Assembly: GCA_017523285.1 (NCBI GenBank)
Contig: JAFWWU010000008.1
Span: forward strand, 1-62,599
Length of the DNA stretch: 62,599 bases
Source: Ruminococcus sp.
GTDB lineage: Bacteria; Bacillota; Clostridia; Oscillospirales; Ruminococcaceae
Reading direction: 5' to 3'
Shown here: positions 1 to 9,462 of the stretch, in pieces
How the letters are laid out: each line of letters opens with the position of its first letter
How positions within the stretch are numbered: position 1 is the first letter of the stretch
Notes under the pieces: model-generated
Seen by the model: only the letters and a program-made list of their open reading frames with translations
What the model was told of the DNA's origin: nothing
Database searches by the model: none
Translations under genes and position numbers: made by a program

Positions 1-48
1 CTATATTCGTGTTACAATTTTTTTATCAAATCTTTAAAGGAGTTGGCT

Positions 49-831
49 ATGAAGAGTATTAATAGCAATATCAGAGTAATAAACCGTGACATGATGAAAT
101 ATATTGCATATATTCCAATGTTTATAGGGCATATGATAGCATGGATAAATCTTATGAATCATCCGCAAAATGAACTTTCTTTATATGAACTTCCCATACC
201 GTTGCTTCTGCTTTCAGGTTTATCACTTTTTTGTCCGCCTGTTATGTTTTTCTTTATATGCGATGGATACAAATATACAAGCAACAAAAAGAAATATGCA
301 TTAAGATTATTATTGTTTGCTTGTATTACACAGCCCTTTCATTGGCTTATATTTCAGCAGACGCAAGGTTGGTGGACATCCAACGTGATATTTACACTGT
401 TTTTCGGATTGCTTTCCATTATTGTATGGGAAAGTCAATATAAACTGTGGAAGAGAATATTGCTTATTATCCTATGCATTGCTGCGAATGTTTTACTTTA
501 TTCCGATTGGCTGATTTTTGGTGTATTATTTATACTATTCTTACATATATACAAAGATAAACCTAAAGCAAGATTTATTGCGTATAGCTTACTGATATGT
601 ATTCACACTTCAATAAATCTTTTCTCGTTGGGTTCAGTTCCTGCATTCAAACTATTTTTGTATATGTTCATTATGCTTGCAGTTTTTATGGTAGCATATC
701 TTTGCATGACTATATTCTATAATGGTAAAAAAGGTAAACACCCTAACTTTGCTAAATGGTTTTTCTACATCTTTTATCCGCTTCATTATCTTATAATATT
801 TATTGTTAAAATAATACTGGACAAATTATGA
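49..831 (+). CDS. TraX family membrane protein
   Basis: Predicted 260-residue integral membrane protein of the TraX family. The family is named after the F-pilin acetylase, but chromosomal Firmicutes members have no settled role. The N-terminal stretch DMMKYIAYIPMFIGHM and the C-terminal aromatic YIFYPLHYLII both fit the family, and about seven to eight hydrophobic segments fill the rest. An in-frame TTG at 43 directly abuts the AAAGGAG site (36-42) and is too close; the ATG at 49 has normal spacing and is used. It is alone on its strand, followed by a strong terminator, so probably ends its own transcript. Family assignment is fairly sure; an acyltransferase activity is inference only. Confidence 0.8.
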   Translation: MKSINSNIRVINRDMMKYIAYIPMFIGHMIAWINLMNHPQNELSLYELPIPLLLLSGLSLFCPPVMFFFICDGYKYTSNKKKYALRLLLFACITQPFHWLIFQQTQGWWTSNVIFTLFFGLLSIIVWESQYKLWKRILLIILCIAANVLLYSDWLIFGVLFILFLHIYKDKPKARFIAYSLLICIHTSINLFSLGSVPAFKLFLYMFIMLAVFMVAYLCMTIFYNGKKGKHPNFAKWFFYIFYPLHYLIIFIVKIILDKL

Positions 832-848
832 TGTTTAAGACAACAACA

Positions 849-890
849 AAATCCAGAGAAGACATAAATCTTCTCTGGATTTACTTTTAT
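849..890 (+). terminator. Rho-independent terminator after TraX-like gene
   Basis: Perfect 14-bp stem: AAATCCAGAGAAGA (849-862) pairs with 869-882 around a 6-nt loop, followed by a T-rich tail. Confidence 0.85.
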
Positions 891-993
891 ATTCATTTTT
901 TCATTTATTGCTCTTGTAATATATTAATAAACCGTGTCCACAATATATGAAAGGTCATTTATTGTTTTTGGGGATTTCAGATATTGCGGTGTG

Positions 994-1866
994 TCAGATT
1001 TCAGTTCTGCCTGTACTTACATAAAGCTTCTGGAAATCAGTAGGTGTGCAGTGCTTGATTTCCTTGAATGTTCTGTTGAATGTAGCAAGACTTGAAAATC
1101 CTGAACGCATAGCAACTTCCGTAATCGGCAGATTAGAATCCATAAGGAGTCTTTCTGCCGTTTTTATTCTTTTTGCGTTGATATACTGAATATATGACAT
1201 TGAATTATACTGCTTGAATATTCTCGAAAAATGATATTTACTGTATCCCGCAAGCGAAGCAAGCTGGTCAAGAGAAATATCCTCCATATAATTCTTATTG
1301 ATATAATTGAGTACGAGATTGAATTTTTCGTTGTATTCCTGACTTTTTGAATTGACAGAAAGCTGTTCCTTATACTGCTGAAGCTGAAAATCACGAAGTG
1401 CTGTAAGAAGATTGATTAGATAAACGTAAATTTTAACATCAGCAGTCGGAGATTTCGAGTAATATGCCGAATAAATATCAAGCATACTCTTTTTGGAAAT
1501 AACGTAAAGATCCTTATCAAGCTGAGGGGTAATCTGCACAACACTTGAAAAAACGGGCATGAGGGATTCAAGTGCAGGAGAATCGCTGATTACAGAGTTA
1601 TTGCACTGAAAAATTATTCTTCTTCCCTCCTGAGCGTGAAGATAATGAAGCTCGCCCGGTGGAATAATGATAATATCCTTTTCATTGAGATGATATGTAT
1701 TTTCACGGGTTTCTACAGTAAATCCGTTTTCGAGAGGAATAATAATCTCAATGGCATTATGCCAGTGCATCGGATAAGGCTCATTTTCAATATTGTCATA
1801 CAGCATTATAAAGCGTTGATTTTCATATTCAATTGTTTCGTATTCACCTGAGAGGTTTTTGATCAT
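994..1866 (-). CDS. AraC family transcriptional regulator (cupin + HTH)
   Basis: Likely 290-residue sugar-responsive activator. The N-terminal third is a cupin-like AraC ligand domain (MHWHNAIEIIIPL, then a stretch ending in PPGELHYLHA). The C-terminal 100 residues carry two helix-turn-helix motifs typical of AraC/XylS (LDQLASLAGYSKYHFSRIFK and ITEVAMRSGFSSLATFNRTF). An in-frame GTG at 1875 directly abuts the AAAGG site; the ATG at 1866 has proper spacing and is preferred. It is divergent from the xylan/xylose operon across a 274-bp gap holding spaced direct repeats, so it most likely controls that operon in response to xylose or xylo-oligosaccharide. The ligand is inferred from context. Confidence 0.9.
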   Translation of the reverse strand: MIKNLSGEYETIEYENQRFIMLYDNIENEPYPMHWHNAIEIIIPLENGFTVETRENTYHLNEKDIIIIPPGELHYLHAQEGRRIIFQCNNSVISDSPALESLMPVFSSVVQITPQLDKDLYVISKKSMLDIYSAYYSKSPTADVKIYVYLINLLTALRDFQLQQYKEQLSVNSKSQEYNEKFNLVLNYINKNYMEDISLDQLASLAGYSKYHFSRIFKQYNSMSYIQYINAKRIKTAERLLMDSNLPITEVAMRSGFSSLATFNRTFKEIKHCTPTDFQKLYVSTGRTEI

Positions 1867-2045
1867 TTTTATCACCCTTTACATTTATATTATATATTTA
1901 TACTGTTTCAGCGGCAATCGCAAAAAATGTCAAACATATTTTGCAGTGAATATACCGCTTTTCTTATAATGATATAAATTAAACTATACTTATTATACAC
2001 CAAAACAACAAGATTTGTAAAGAGTGTTTGAAAAATTTGTACACT

Positions 2046-2088
2046 AAAGCAATACGTGATTATACAAACGCAATAAATGAGTAGCAAT
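2046..2088. promoter_or_regulatory. Candidate AraC-type binding sites upstream of the xylose operon
   Basis: Direct repeats AAAGCAATA (2046-2054) and AACGCAATA (2067-2075) are exactly 21 bp apart, two helical turns. A third GCAAT lies at 2084-2088, touching the putative -35. Tandem same-orientation half-sites on one DNA face are typical of AraC-family activators. The 274-bp gap 1867-2140 otherwise holds AT-rich sequence with no visible gene. Confidence 0.45.
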
Positions 2089-2110
2089 TAATGATAAAAT
2101 ATTATATAAT
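2082..2110 (+). promoter_or_regulatory. Promoter of the xylan/xylose operon
   Basis: A -10 TATAAT at 2105-2110 with a poor -35 TAGCAA at 2082-2087 (17-bp spacer). A consensus -10 with a weak -35 fits an activator-dependent promoter. Confidence 0.5.
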
Positions 2111-2140
2111 GTTAACAGATAATGAATCAAGGAGCTAAAT

Positions 2141-3034
2141 ATGAGTGTAAAGTGTTACGAAACTGTTTATAAAAACTATGGAAAATGCATATGCCTCGAA
2201 AACGGAAAAATCCGTCTTATAGCTACTGTTGAAGTAGGTCCGAGAATAATTTTCTTCGGTTTTTGCAACGGCGAAAACGTACTTTTTGAAGATATAGACA
2301 GAAATTTCTATATTCTTAATCGTAACTACGGCGTATGGTATGCATACGGCGGACACAGATTATGGCTTGCACCTGAGGAAATACCTGAAACATATTTCCC
2401 TGACAATTCAAAAGTTGCGGTCGATTTTAAGAGCAATATCCTCACACTTACCGCCGAAAAAACAGCTTTCGGTAAACAATTCAGTATTGTTTGCAAAATG
2501 TCAGATGACGGATATTGCGTTGAGATAGAAAACCGAATCGCAAATCTTTCAGGTAAGCCTGCTAAATTTGCTCCCTGGTCTGTTACAGGTCTTGCACCGG
2601 GCGGAACTGAAATCATCCCTCTTTGCAGTACTGATAAAGGATTTCTACCGAACAGAACTATGGCTCTCTGGAGTTATTCGGAAATCGATGATAAAAGATT
2701 TGCTCTTAAAGACAAATACGCTCTGTTAAGACAAGACGCATCTAAAGCAAATCCTTTCAAGGTCGGCTTTAATGTAACCTCAAAACAAATTGCATACATA
2801 CTCGGTAAACAGATTCTCAAAGTAAGCTTTGACGATTATCAGAATGTTAACTATCCTGATTTCTGCTGCAACTTTGAGACATACACAAATAATCTTTTCC
2901 TTGAATGTGAAATTCTTGGCGAAGAACGTGTATATCACCCGTCAGAAACAGCAACTCTGACTGAAAAATGGGAGTTGATCCCTGCCGAACAAAACGAACA
3001 ACAGATAATTGACGAATACATTCGTACATTATAA
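2141..3034 (+). CDS. Galactose-mutarotase-fold protein (DUF4380-like), xylose operon
   Basis: A 297-residue soluble protein, first gene of the xylose operon. It lacks a signal peptide. The pattern (IRLIATVEVGPRIIFFGFCNG, then YGGHRLWLAPE, then a Thr/Asp-rich beta region ending in a WELIP strand) resembles aldose-epimerase-like or DUF4380 beta-sandwich proteins that bind sugars. I cannot place catalytic His/Glu residues confidently. It has a good AAGGAG site 7 nt before the ATG and lies 27 nt before the GH3 start, so the two are co-expressed. Plausible jobs are mutarotation of xylose or xylo-oligosaccharide, or an accessory sugar enzyme. Fold assignment is moderate and function is unknown. Confidence 0.6.
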   Translation: MSVKCYETVYKNYGKCICLENGKIRLIATVEVGPRIIFFGFCNGENVLFEDIDRNFYILNRNYGVWYAYGGHRLWLAPEEIPETYFPDNSKVAVDFKSNILTLTAEKTAFGKQFSIVCKMSDDGYCVEIENRIANLSGKPAKFAPWSVTGLAPGGTEIIPLCSTDKGFLPNRTMALWSYSEIDDKRFALKDKYALLRQDASKANPFKVGFNVTSKQIAYILGKQILKVSFDDYQNVNYPDFCCNFETYTNNLFLECEILGEERVYHPSETATLTEKWELIPAEQNEQQIIDEYIRTL

Positions 3035-3061
3035 ACACTAATATACAAGGAGGGATTGTGT

Positions 3062-5140
3062 TTGGAGAAGTACAAAAACGAACAACTCTCTGCTCAGGAA
3101 CGTGCCGAAGATCTCGTTGACAGACTCACTCTTGAAGAACAGGCTCAACAGCTTAAGTATGACGCTCCTAAGATTGATGGTCTTGGAGTTCCCACTTACA
3201 ACTGGTGGAGCGAGGGCCTGCATGGAGTAGCAAGAGCCGGCACAGCAACAATGTTCCCACAGTCAATCGGTCTTGCCGCAATGTTTGATGAAGAAACTCT
3301 TCATGAAACAGCTGACATCATTTCAACTGAGGCAAGAGCTAAATATAATGAATATTCAGCACACGAGGACAGAGATATTTATAAAGGTCTGACATTATGG
3401 TCGCCTAACGTAAATATTTTCCGTGATCCACGCTGGGGAAGAGGTCAGGAAACCTTTGGTGAAGACCCTTATCTTACTTCCCGACTCGGCGTTGCATTCA
3501 CAAAAGGCCTTCAGGGAAATTCAGATGTATTAAAAACTGCGGCATGTGCAAAGCATTTTGCCGTTCACAGCGGTCCTGAAGCTGTAAGACACGAATTTGA
3601 CGCTGTATCAAACCTTAAAGATATGGAGGAAACTTATCTTCCTGCATTCAAGGCTCTCGTAAAAGAGGCTAAGGTTGAAGCTGTCATGGGTGCTTACAAC
3701 AGAGTAAACGGTGAACCTGCCTGTGCAAGCAAATTCCTTATGGATAAGCTTGATGAATGGGGCTTTGACGGTCACTTTGTATCAGACTGCTGGGCAATCA
3801 GAGATTTCCACCTTAACCACAAGGTTACAAAAACTGCTCCCGAATCAGCTGCTATGGCTCTTAAACTGGGATGCGACTTAAACTGCGGTAACACCTACCT
3901 GAATCTGCTTCTTGCATATCAGGAAGGTCTTATAAATGAAGAGGACATAAAGAAATCATGCGTTAAGCTGATGAGAACAAGGATGAGACTTGGAATGTTC
4001 AATGAGTCGACCGAGTTTGACGATTTATCTTATGATATCGTTGCTTGTGAAGCTCATAAGGCAGTTTCTCTCAAATGTGCAGAACGTTCCATGGTTCTTC
4101 TCAGAAACAATGGTATTCTTCCTCTCGATAAATCAAAGATATCAACAATCGGTGTTATCGGTCCTAATGCTGACAGCCGTGCTGCTCTTGAAGGTAACTA
4201 CTGCGGTACTGCTGACAGATACATAACCTTCCTCGAAGGTATTCAGGACGAATTTGACGGCAAAGTGATCTACTCGCTCGGAAGTCATCTTTATAAAGAC
4301 AGAGCAATGGCTCTTGGTCTTCCAGATGACAGAATTGCTGAAGCTCAGATTATCGCCGAACATTCAGACGTTGTAGTTCTTTGTGTTGGTCTTGACGCTA
4401 CTATCGAAGGCGAAGAGGGCGATACAGGAAATGAGTTCTCATCAGGAGATAAGAATGATTTAAGACTTCCTGAAGCACAGAGAAAGCTTGTTAATGCAGT
4501 TATGGAAATAGGAAAACCTGTTATTATCGTTACTGCGGCAGGCAGCGCAATCAACGTCGAAGCAGATTGTGACGCACTTCTCCATGTCTGGTATCCCGGT
4601 CAGTATGGTGGAAAAGCACTTGCCAACATCCTCTTCGGCAAGGTTTCACCGTCAGCGAAGCTCCCTGTTACATTCTATGAGGACGCTTCCCTCTTACCTG
4701 ACTTCTGTGATTACAGTATGAAAAACCGTACATACAGATATGCAGAAAACAACATTCTTTATCCTTTCGGATACGGACTCACCTACTCTCAGGTTGAATG
4801 TTCCGATCTGACATATTCGGATAAGAAAGTTTCTCTCAGCGTTACAAATACAGGCAATTCCGATACAGAAGATGTAGTTCAGATTTACATCAAGGGCTAT
4901 TCGGAAAATGCCGTATCAAATTACAGCTTGTGTGGCTTTAAGCGTGTTTCTCTTAAGAAAGGCGAAACACAAAAGATTGAACTGATGCTTGACGAAAGTG
5001 CATTTGAAGTTGTTGATAAAAACGGCATCAGAAAAGTCGAGGGTAATAAATTTATGCTATTTGCAGGCACCTCTCAACCTGATGAATTAAGCGAAAAGCT
5101 AACAGGAACAAAATGTCTGTCATTAGAAATAAATATTTAA
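3062..5140 (+). CDS. Glycoside hydrolase family 3, probable beta-xylosidase
   Basis: Cytoplasmic GH3 enzyme of about 692 residues with no signal peptide, likely releasing xylose from the non-reducing ends of imported xylo-oligosaccharides. Visible signatures are WWSEGLHGVARAG, WSPNVNIFRDPRWGRGQETF, KHFAVHSGP and the nucleophile motif SDCWAI (Asp near residue 242). A second alpha/beta domain follows, then a C-terminal fibronectin-III-like domain. The WWSEGLHG and SDCWAI forms resemble xylosidase-type GH3 members. The start is a TTG at 3062, 7 nt after AAGGAGGG; the in-frame TTG at 3056 lies only 1 nt after that site. Activity on beta-glucosides or arabinosides cannot be excluded from sequence. 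Confidence 0.9.
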   Translation: MEKYKNEQLSAQERAEDLVDRLTLEEQAQQLKYDAPKIDGLGVPTYNWWSEGLHGVARAGTATMFPQSIGLAAMFDEETLHETADIISTEARAKYNEYSAHEDRDIYKGLTLWSPNVNIFRDPRWGRGQETFGEDPYLTSRLGVAFTKGLQGNSDVLKTAACAKHFAVHSGPEAVRHEFDAVSNLKDMEETYLPAFKALVKEAKVEAVMGAYNRVNGEPACASKFLMDKLDEWGFDGHFVSDCWAIRDFHLNHKVTKTAPESAAMALKLGCDLNCGNTYLNLLLAYQEGLINEEDIKKSCVKLMRTRMRLGMFNESTEFDDLSYDIVACEAHKAVSLKCAERSMVLLRNNGILPLDKSKISTIGVIGPNADSRAALEGNYCGTADRYITFLEGIQDEFDGKVIYSLGSHLYKDRAMALGLPDDRIAEAQIIAEHSDVVVLCVGLDATIEGEEGDTGNEFSSGDKNDLRLPEAQRKLVNAVMEIGKPVIIVTAAGSAINVEADCDALLHVWYPGQYGGKALANILFGKVSPSAKLPVTFYEDASLLPDFCDYSMKNRTYRYAENNILYPFGYGLTYSQVECSDLTYSDKKVSLSVTNTGNSDTEDVVQIYIKGYSENAVSNYSLCGFKRVSLKKGETQKIELMLDESAFEVVDKNGIRKVEGNKFMLFAGTSQPDELSEKLTGTKCLSLEINI

Positions 5141-5155
5141 TCGGAGGTTTTTAAA

Positions 5156-6475
5156 ATGGAATTTTTCAAGGATATTGATAAAATAAAATATGAAGGCAAG
5201 GACAGCACAAACCCGCTTGCATTCAAATATTATAATCCTGATGAAATAATTGATGGTAAACCAATGCGTGAGCAGCTCAAGTTTGCTCTCTCATGGTGGC
5301 ATACAATGGGCGGTGACGGAACTGATATGTTCGGTTGCGGCACTACTGACAAGACATGGGGTGAAACAGATTCTGAAAAGCGTGCACTTGCAAAGGTTGA
5401 CGCTGCTTTCGAAATCATGGATAAGCTTTCAATTGATTATTACTGCTTCCATGACAGAGATCTTTCACCTGAATATGGTTCACTTGCTGATACAAACGCT
5501 AAGTTTGATGCAGTTGTTGATTACTGTGCTAAGAAACAGGCTGAAACAGGCAAGAAGCTCCTCTGGGGTACAGCTAAGTGCTTTGATCACCCAAGATTCA
5601 TGCACGGTGCAGGTACATCACCATCTGCTGATGTATTCGCATTCTCAGCTGCACAGATTAAGAAGGCTCTTGAAGCTACTGTAAAGCTCGGCGGTAACGG
5701 ATATGTATTCTGGGGCGGCCGTGAGGGTTATGAAACACTCCTCAATACAGATATGGGTCTTGAGCTTGACAACATGGCTCGTCTTATGAAGATGGCTGTT
5801 GACTACGGTCGTTCAATCGGCTTCAACGGTGACTTCTACATCGAACCAAAGCCAAAGGAACCAACAAAGCATCAGTATGATTTCGATACAGCTACTGTAC
5901 TCGGATTCCTCAGAAAATATGGTCTTGACAAGGACTTCAAGATGAACATTGAAGCAAACCACGCAACTCTTGCTCAGCACACATTCCAGCATGAACTCTG
6001 TGTTGCAAGAATTAACGGTGCATTCGGTTCAATCGACGCTAACCAGGGCGATTCACTTCTTGGTTGGGATACAGACCAGTTCCCGACAAACATCTATGAA
6101 ACTACAATGTGTATGTACGAAGTTATCAAGGCTGGCGGCTTCACAAATGGTGGTCTTAACTTTGACGCTAAGGCTCGCAGAGGCTCATTCACTCCTGAAG
6201 ATATCTTCTACAGCTACATCGCTGGTATGGATGCATTTGCTCTCGGTTACAGAGCTGCTCTTAAGCTCATCGAAGACGGAAGAATCAACAAGTTCATCGA
6301 TGACAGATATGCTTCATGGAAGACAGGTATCGGCGCTGATATTATTTCAGGCAAGGCTGATCTCGCTTCTCTTGAAAAGTATGCTCTTGAAAAGGGCGAA
6401 GTTACTGCTTCACTCTCAAGCGGCAGACAGGAACTTCTCGAAGGTATCGTTAATAACGTTCTCTTCAATCTTTAA
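5156..6475 (+). CDS. xylA: Xylose isomerase
   Basis: Converts D-xylose to D-xylulose in the cytoplasm. The 439-residue length and the N-terminus ([20 protein letters not shown]) match the longer class II xylose isomerases. It has the His-containing signature [12 protein letters not shown] and the metal-site signature [17 protein letters not shown], and later [15 protein letters not shown]. It lies 15 nt after the GH3 stop, with a CGGAGG site. Codon use (AAG, CTC, GCT, GAA) is very uniform, which suggests high expression. It lies between the xylosidase and xylulokinase, matching pathway order. Identification is essentially certain. Confidence 0.98.
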   Translation: MEFFKDIDKIKYEGKDSTNPLAFKYYNPDEIIDGKPMREQLKFALSWWHTMGGDGTDMFGCGTTDKTWGETDSEKRALAKVDAAFEIMDKLSIDYYCFHDRDLSPEYGSLADTNAKFDAVVDYCAKKQAETGKKLLWGTAKCFDHPRFMHGAGTSPSADVFAFSAAQIKKALEATVKLGGNGYVFWGGREGYETLLNTDMGLELDNMARLMKMAVDYGRSIGFNGDFYIEPKPKEPTKHQYDFDTATVLGFLRKYGLDKDFKMNIEANHATLAQHTFQHELCVARINGAFGSIDANQGDSLLGWDTDQFPTNIYETTMCMYEVIKAGGFTNGGLNFDAKARRGSFTPEDIFYSYIAGMDAFALGYRAALKLIEDGRINKFIDDRYASWKTGIGADIISGKADLASLEKYALEKGEVTASLSSGRQELLEGIVNNVLFNL

Positions 6476-6489
6476 TTCAAGGTGTCTAT

Positions 6490-8013
6490 ATGAAATATGC
6501 TATTGGCATTGACGTAGGTACAAGCAGTACAAAGTCGGTTATTTTTAACGAGAAGGGTGATGTAATATACTCCGCTTCTCGTGAGTATCCGCTTTATCAG
6601 CCAAAAAACGGCTATGCGGAACAGGATCCTTCCGACTGGTATAATGCAAGTGTATCTACTATAAAGGAAATAATTTCTGAAAGCGGCGTTTCTGCTGATG
6701 ATATCGTTGGTATCGGACTTTCAGGACAGATGCACGGTCTTGTTATGCTCGATGAGAATAACGAGGTTATCCGCCGTTCAATTATATGGTGTGATCAGCG
6801 TACAGCTAAAGAATGTGAAGAAATCACAGAAAAAGTTGGTGCTGAGCGTCTTATTGAAATTACAGCAAATCCTGCTCTTACAGGATTTACCGCTTCAAAG
6901 ATTCTCTGGGTAAGAAATAACGAACCCGAAAATTACAAAAAATGCAGACATATTCTTCTTCCGAAGGATTATGTAAGATTCAAGCTTACTGGCGTTTATG
7001 CTACTGAGGTTTCAGATGCATCAGGTATGCAGCTTCTCGACGTTCCGAACAGATGCTGGTCCGATGAAGTTCTTGAAAAACTCGACATAGACAAATCTAT
7101 GCTTGCAAAGGTATATGAATCACCTGAGATTACAGGCTATATTACCGAAGAAATGGCTGCTCTTACAGGGTTAAAGGCAGGAACTCCCGTTGTAGGCGGT
7201 GCAGGCGATAATGCCGCAGCTGCTGTCGGAACAGGTGTTGTTGCTGACGGTAAGGCATTCACAACAATCGGTACAAGCGGAGTTGTTTTCGCTCATACAT
7301 CAGATATTTCAATCGACCCTAAGGGTAGAGTACATACTTTCTGTTGTGCTGTTCCGGGTTGCTGGCATATCATGGGCGTTACACAGGGCGCAGGTCTTTC
7401 TCTCAAATGGTATAAGGATAATTTCTGTCAGGACGAAAGCAATACAGCAAAGCTTCTTGATAAGAGCGTTTATTATCTGCTCGATAAGGAAGCTGAAAGC
7501 GTGCCGATCGGCTCTGAAAGACTTATTTATCTCCCATACCTTATGGGTGAACGTACACCTCATCTTGACCCTGATGCTCGCGGAGTTTTCTTCGGACTCT
7601 CTGCTATGCACACTAAAAAGCATATGCTCCGTTCAATTATGGAGGGTGTAGCATTCTCACTCCGTGACTGTGCTGAAATATGCAGCGAAATGGGTACAGA
7701 AATAAACGATATGATGGCTTGCGGCGGCGGCGGTTCTTCACCGCTCTGGCGTGAAATGCTCGCTGACCTTTACAAATGTCCTGTTAAGACAGTAACCTGT
7801 CAGGAAGGTCCTGCACTTGGTGTTGCTATTCTTGCATTTGTAGGTGCAGGAGTTTACTCAACAGTTCAGGAAGCCTGCGACGCTATCATCAGAACAGATA
7901 AGATTCAGAATCCTACTGAATCAAACTCAACAGAATATGATAAATTCTATTCTGTTTATAAGTCTCTTTATCCGTCCCTTAAAGAGCATTATAAAATGCT
8001 CTCAAAAATATAA
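6490..8013 (+). CDS. xylB: Xylulokinase
   Basis: FGGY-family sugar kinase of 507 residues that phosphorylates D-xylulose to xylulose 5-phosphate, feeding the pentose phosphate or phosphoketolase routes. It shows the N-terminal phosphate loop GIDVGTSSTKSVIF, GLSGQMHGLVML (typical of XylB), WCDQRT, the ATP-site GDNAAAAVGTG, and the C-terminal ACGGGGSSPLWREML. It starts 14 nt after xylA with a weak AAGGTG site, consistent with coupled translation. The last codons contain an 8-bp hairpin (7983-8002) that may help define the mRNA end ahead of the binding-protein gene. Identification is secure from motifs and neighbour. Confidence 0.97.
   Translation: MKYAIGIDVGTSSTKSVIFNEKGDVIYSASREYPLYQPKNGYAEQDPSDWYNASVSTIKEIISESGVSADDIVGIGLSGQMHGLVMLDENNEVIRRSIIWCDQRTAKECEEITEKVGAERLIEITANPALTGFTASKILWVRNNEPENYKKCRHILLPKDYVRFKLTGVYATEVSDASGMQLLDVPNRCWSDEVLEKLDIDKSMLAKVYESPEITGYITEEMAALTGLKAGTPVVGGAGDNAAAAVGTGVVADGKAFTTIGTSGVVFAHTSDISIDPKGRVHTFCCAVPGCWHIMGVTQGAGLSLKWYKDNFCQDESNTAKLLDKSVYYLLDKEAESVPIGSERLIYLPYLMGERTPHLDPDARGVFFGLSAMHTKKHMLRSIMEGVAFSLRDCAEICSEMGTEINDMMACGGGGSSPLWREMLADLYKCPVKTVTCQEGPALGVAILAFVGAGVYSTVQEACDAIIRTDKIQNPTESNSTEYDKFYSVYKSLYPSLKEHYKMLSKI
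7983..8002 (+). other. Stem-loop at the 3' end of xylB
   Basis: AGAGCATT (7983-7990) pairs with AATGCTCT (7995-8002) around an ATAA loop, inside the last xylB codons. It sits just before the binding-protein gene and could be a processing or stability element. Confidence 0.5.
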
Positions 8014-8038
8014 TTTTATTTTATGGAGGTTATGAAAA

Positions 8039-9385
8039 ATGAAAAAAATATTAGCCGGAATTATGGCACTCACAATGCTCGCATCAGCTACAGCATGTGA
8101 CAAAGAGGGAAAAAATGGTAAAACAAAGATCAACTTATACGCTTTCACAGATGAAGTACCTGGAATGATTGACAAGTACATGGAACTTCACCCAGATGTA
8201 GCTAAGAAGTATGAAATCAACACAACAATCATTGCTACAACTGAAGGTCAATATCAGCCAGCTCTTGACCAGGCTCTCGCTGGCGGCGGTAAGGACGCTC
8301 CTGACATCTACTGTGCAGAAGCTGCTTTCGTTCTCAAGTACACACAGGGTGAAGCTGCTAAGTATGCTGCACCTTACTCAGATCTCGGTATTGATGTAGA
8401 AAAAGGCATCAAGGACGCTGAAATCGCTCAGTACTCAGTTGATATCGGTACAAACCCAGACGGCAAGGTAACAGCTCTTGGCTATCAGGCTACAGGTGGT
8501 GCATTCATTTACCGTCGTTCAATCGCTAAGGACGTATTCGGAACAGATGATCCAAAGACAGTTGGCGAAAAGCTCGGTGCTGGTTCAGGCAACTGGAATA
8601 AGTTCTGGGATGCTGCTGATGAATTAAAGGCTAAGAACTATGCTATCATCTCTGGTGACGGTGACCTCTGGCACGCTGTTGAAAACAGCTCACCTGAAGG
8701 CTGGATCAAGGATGGCAAGCTCCACATTGATGAAAAGCGTGACGAATTCCTCGATCTTTCAAAGAAGCTCAAGGATGAAAAGTTACACAACGATACAACA
8801 GACTGGCAGGAAGCTTGGTTTGCTGATATGAAGGGTGAAGGCGATACACCTGCATTCGGTTTCTTCGGACCAGCATGGCTCATCAACTACACAATGGCTG
8901 AACACAGCGGCGGCACAAAGGCTGGCGAAGGCACATACGGCGACTGGGCTGTTTGTGAATCTCCTGTAGGCTTCTTCTGGGGCGGTACATGGCTCCTTGC
9001 TAACAAGGAATCAAAGCACAAGGATGTAATCGGCGATATCTTTGAATGGATTACTCTCGATGCATCTAAGGATGGTCTCCAGTATATGTGGGCTAATGGT
9101 ACTTACAACCCAGACGCACCAACTAAGGACTGTGTAGCTTCAGCTAAGGTTATGGCTATGTCAAACGGTGAAGTAGAATTCCTCGGCGGACAGAATATGT
9201 TTGATGTATTCGTTCCTGCTAACGAATTTGCTAATGGTAAGAACCTTACACCATACGACGAAAAGATCAACTCAATCTGGCGTGACCAGGTTCGTCAGTA
9301 CACAGGTGGTGAAAAGTCACGTGACCAGGCACTCAAGGATTTCAAGCAGAAGGTTAAGGATGAACTTGACATCGACGCTGAATAA
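8039..9385 (+). CDS. ABC sugar-binding lipoprotein (CUT1 type)
   Basis: Extracellular solute-binding protein of 448 residues, anchored as a lipoprotein. The signal peptide MKKILAGIMALTMLASATAC ends in an SATAC lipobox (Cys near residue 20). The mature part has the family-1 layout (INLYAFTDEVPGMIDKYMEL at the start, then FGFFGPAWLINYTM and WGGTWLLA). The context of GH3 xylosidase, xylA and xylB argues for xylo-oligosaccharide or xylose as ligand. It is flanked by strong hairpins at 7983-8002 and 9401-9434, an arrangement that often raises binding-protein mRNA above permease mRNA. Codon use is highly biased, as expected for an abundant protein. Class is sure; ligand is inferred. Confidence 0.93.
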   Translation: MKKILAGIMALTMLASATACDKEGKNGKTKINLYAFTDEVPGMIDKYMELHPDVAKKYEINTTIIATTEGQYQPALDQALAGGGKDAPDIYCAEAAFVLKYTQGEAAKYAAPYSDLGIDVEKGIKDAEIAQYSVDIGTNPDGKVTALGYQATGGAFIYRRSIAKDVFGTDDPKTVGEKLGAGSGNWNKFWDAADELKAKNYAIISGDGDLWHAVENSSPEGWIKDGKLHIDEKRDEFLDLSKKLKDEKLHNDTTDWQEAWFADMKGEGDTPAFGFFGPAWLINYTMAEHSGGTKAGEGTYGDWAVCESPVGFFWGGTWLLANKESKHKDVIGDIFEWITLDASKDGLQYMWANGTYNPDAPTKDCVASAKVMAMSNGEVEFLGGQNMFDVFVPANEFANGKNLTPYDEKINSIWRDQVRQYTGGEKSRDQALKDFKQKVKDELDIDAE

Positions 9386-9400
9386 TTAACGTTTTACTAT

Positions 9401-9434
9401 TAGCAGTGAAGAGGTATAATCTTCTTCACTGCTA
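9401..9434 (+). other. Intercistronic stem-loop between binding protein and permeases
   Basis: A 12-bp perfect stem: TAGCAGTGAAGA (9401-9412) pairs with 9423-9434. No T-tract follows, so it is probably an mRNA-stabilising hairpin or a leaky terminator. Confidence 0.7.
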
Positions 9435-9462
9435 AAGTAACGTAAAAGGGAGGTTTATCGTA

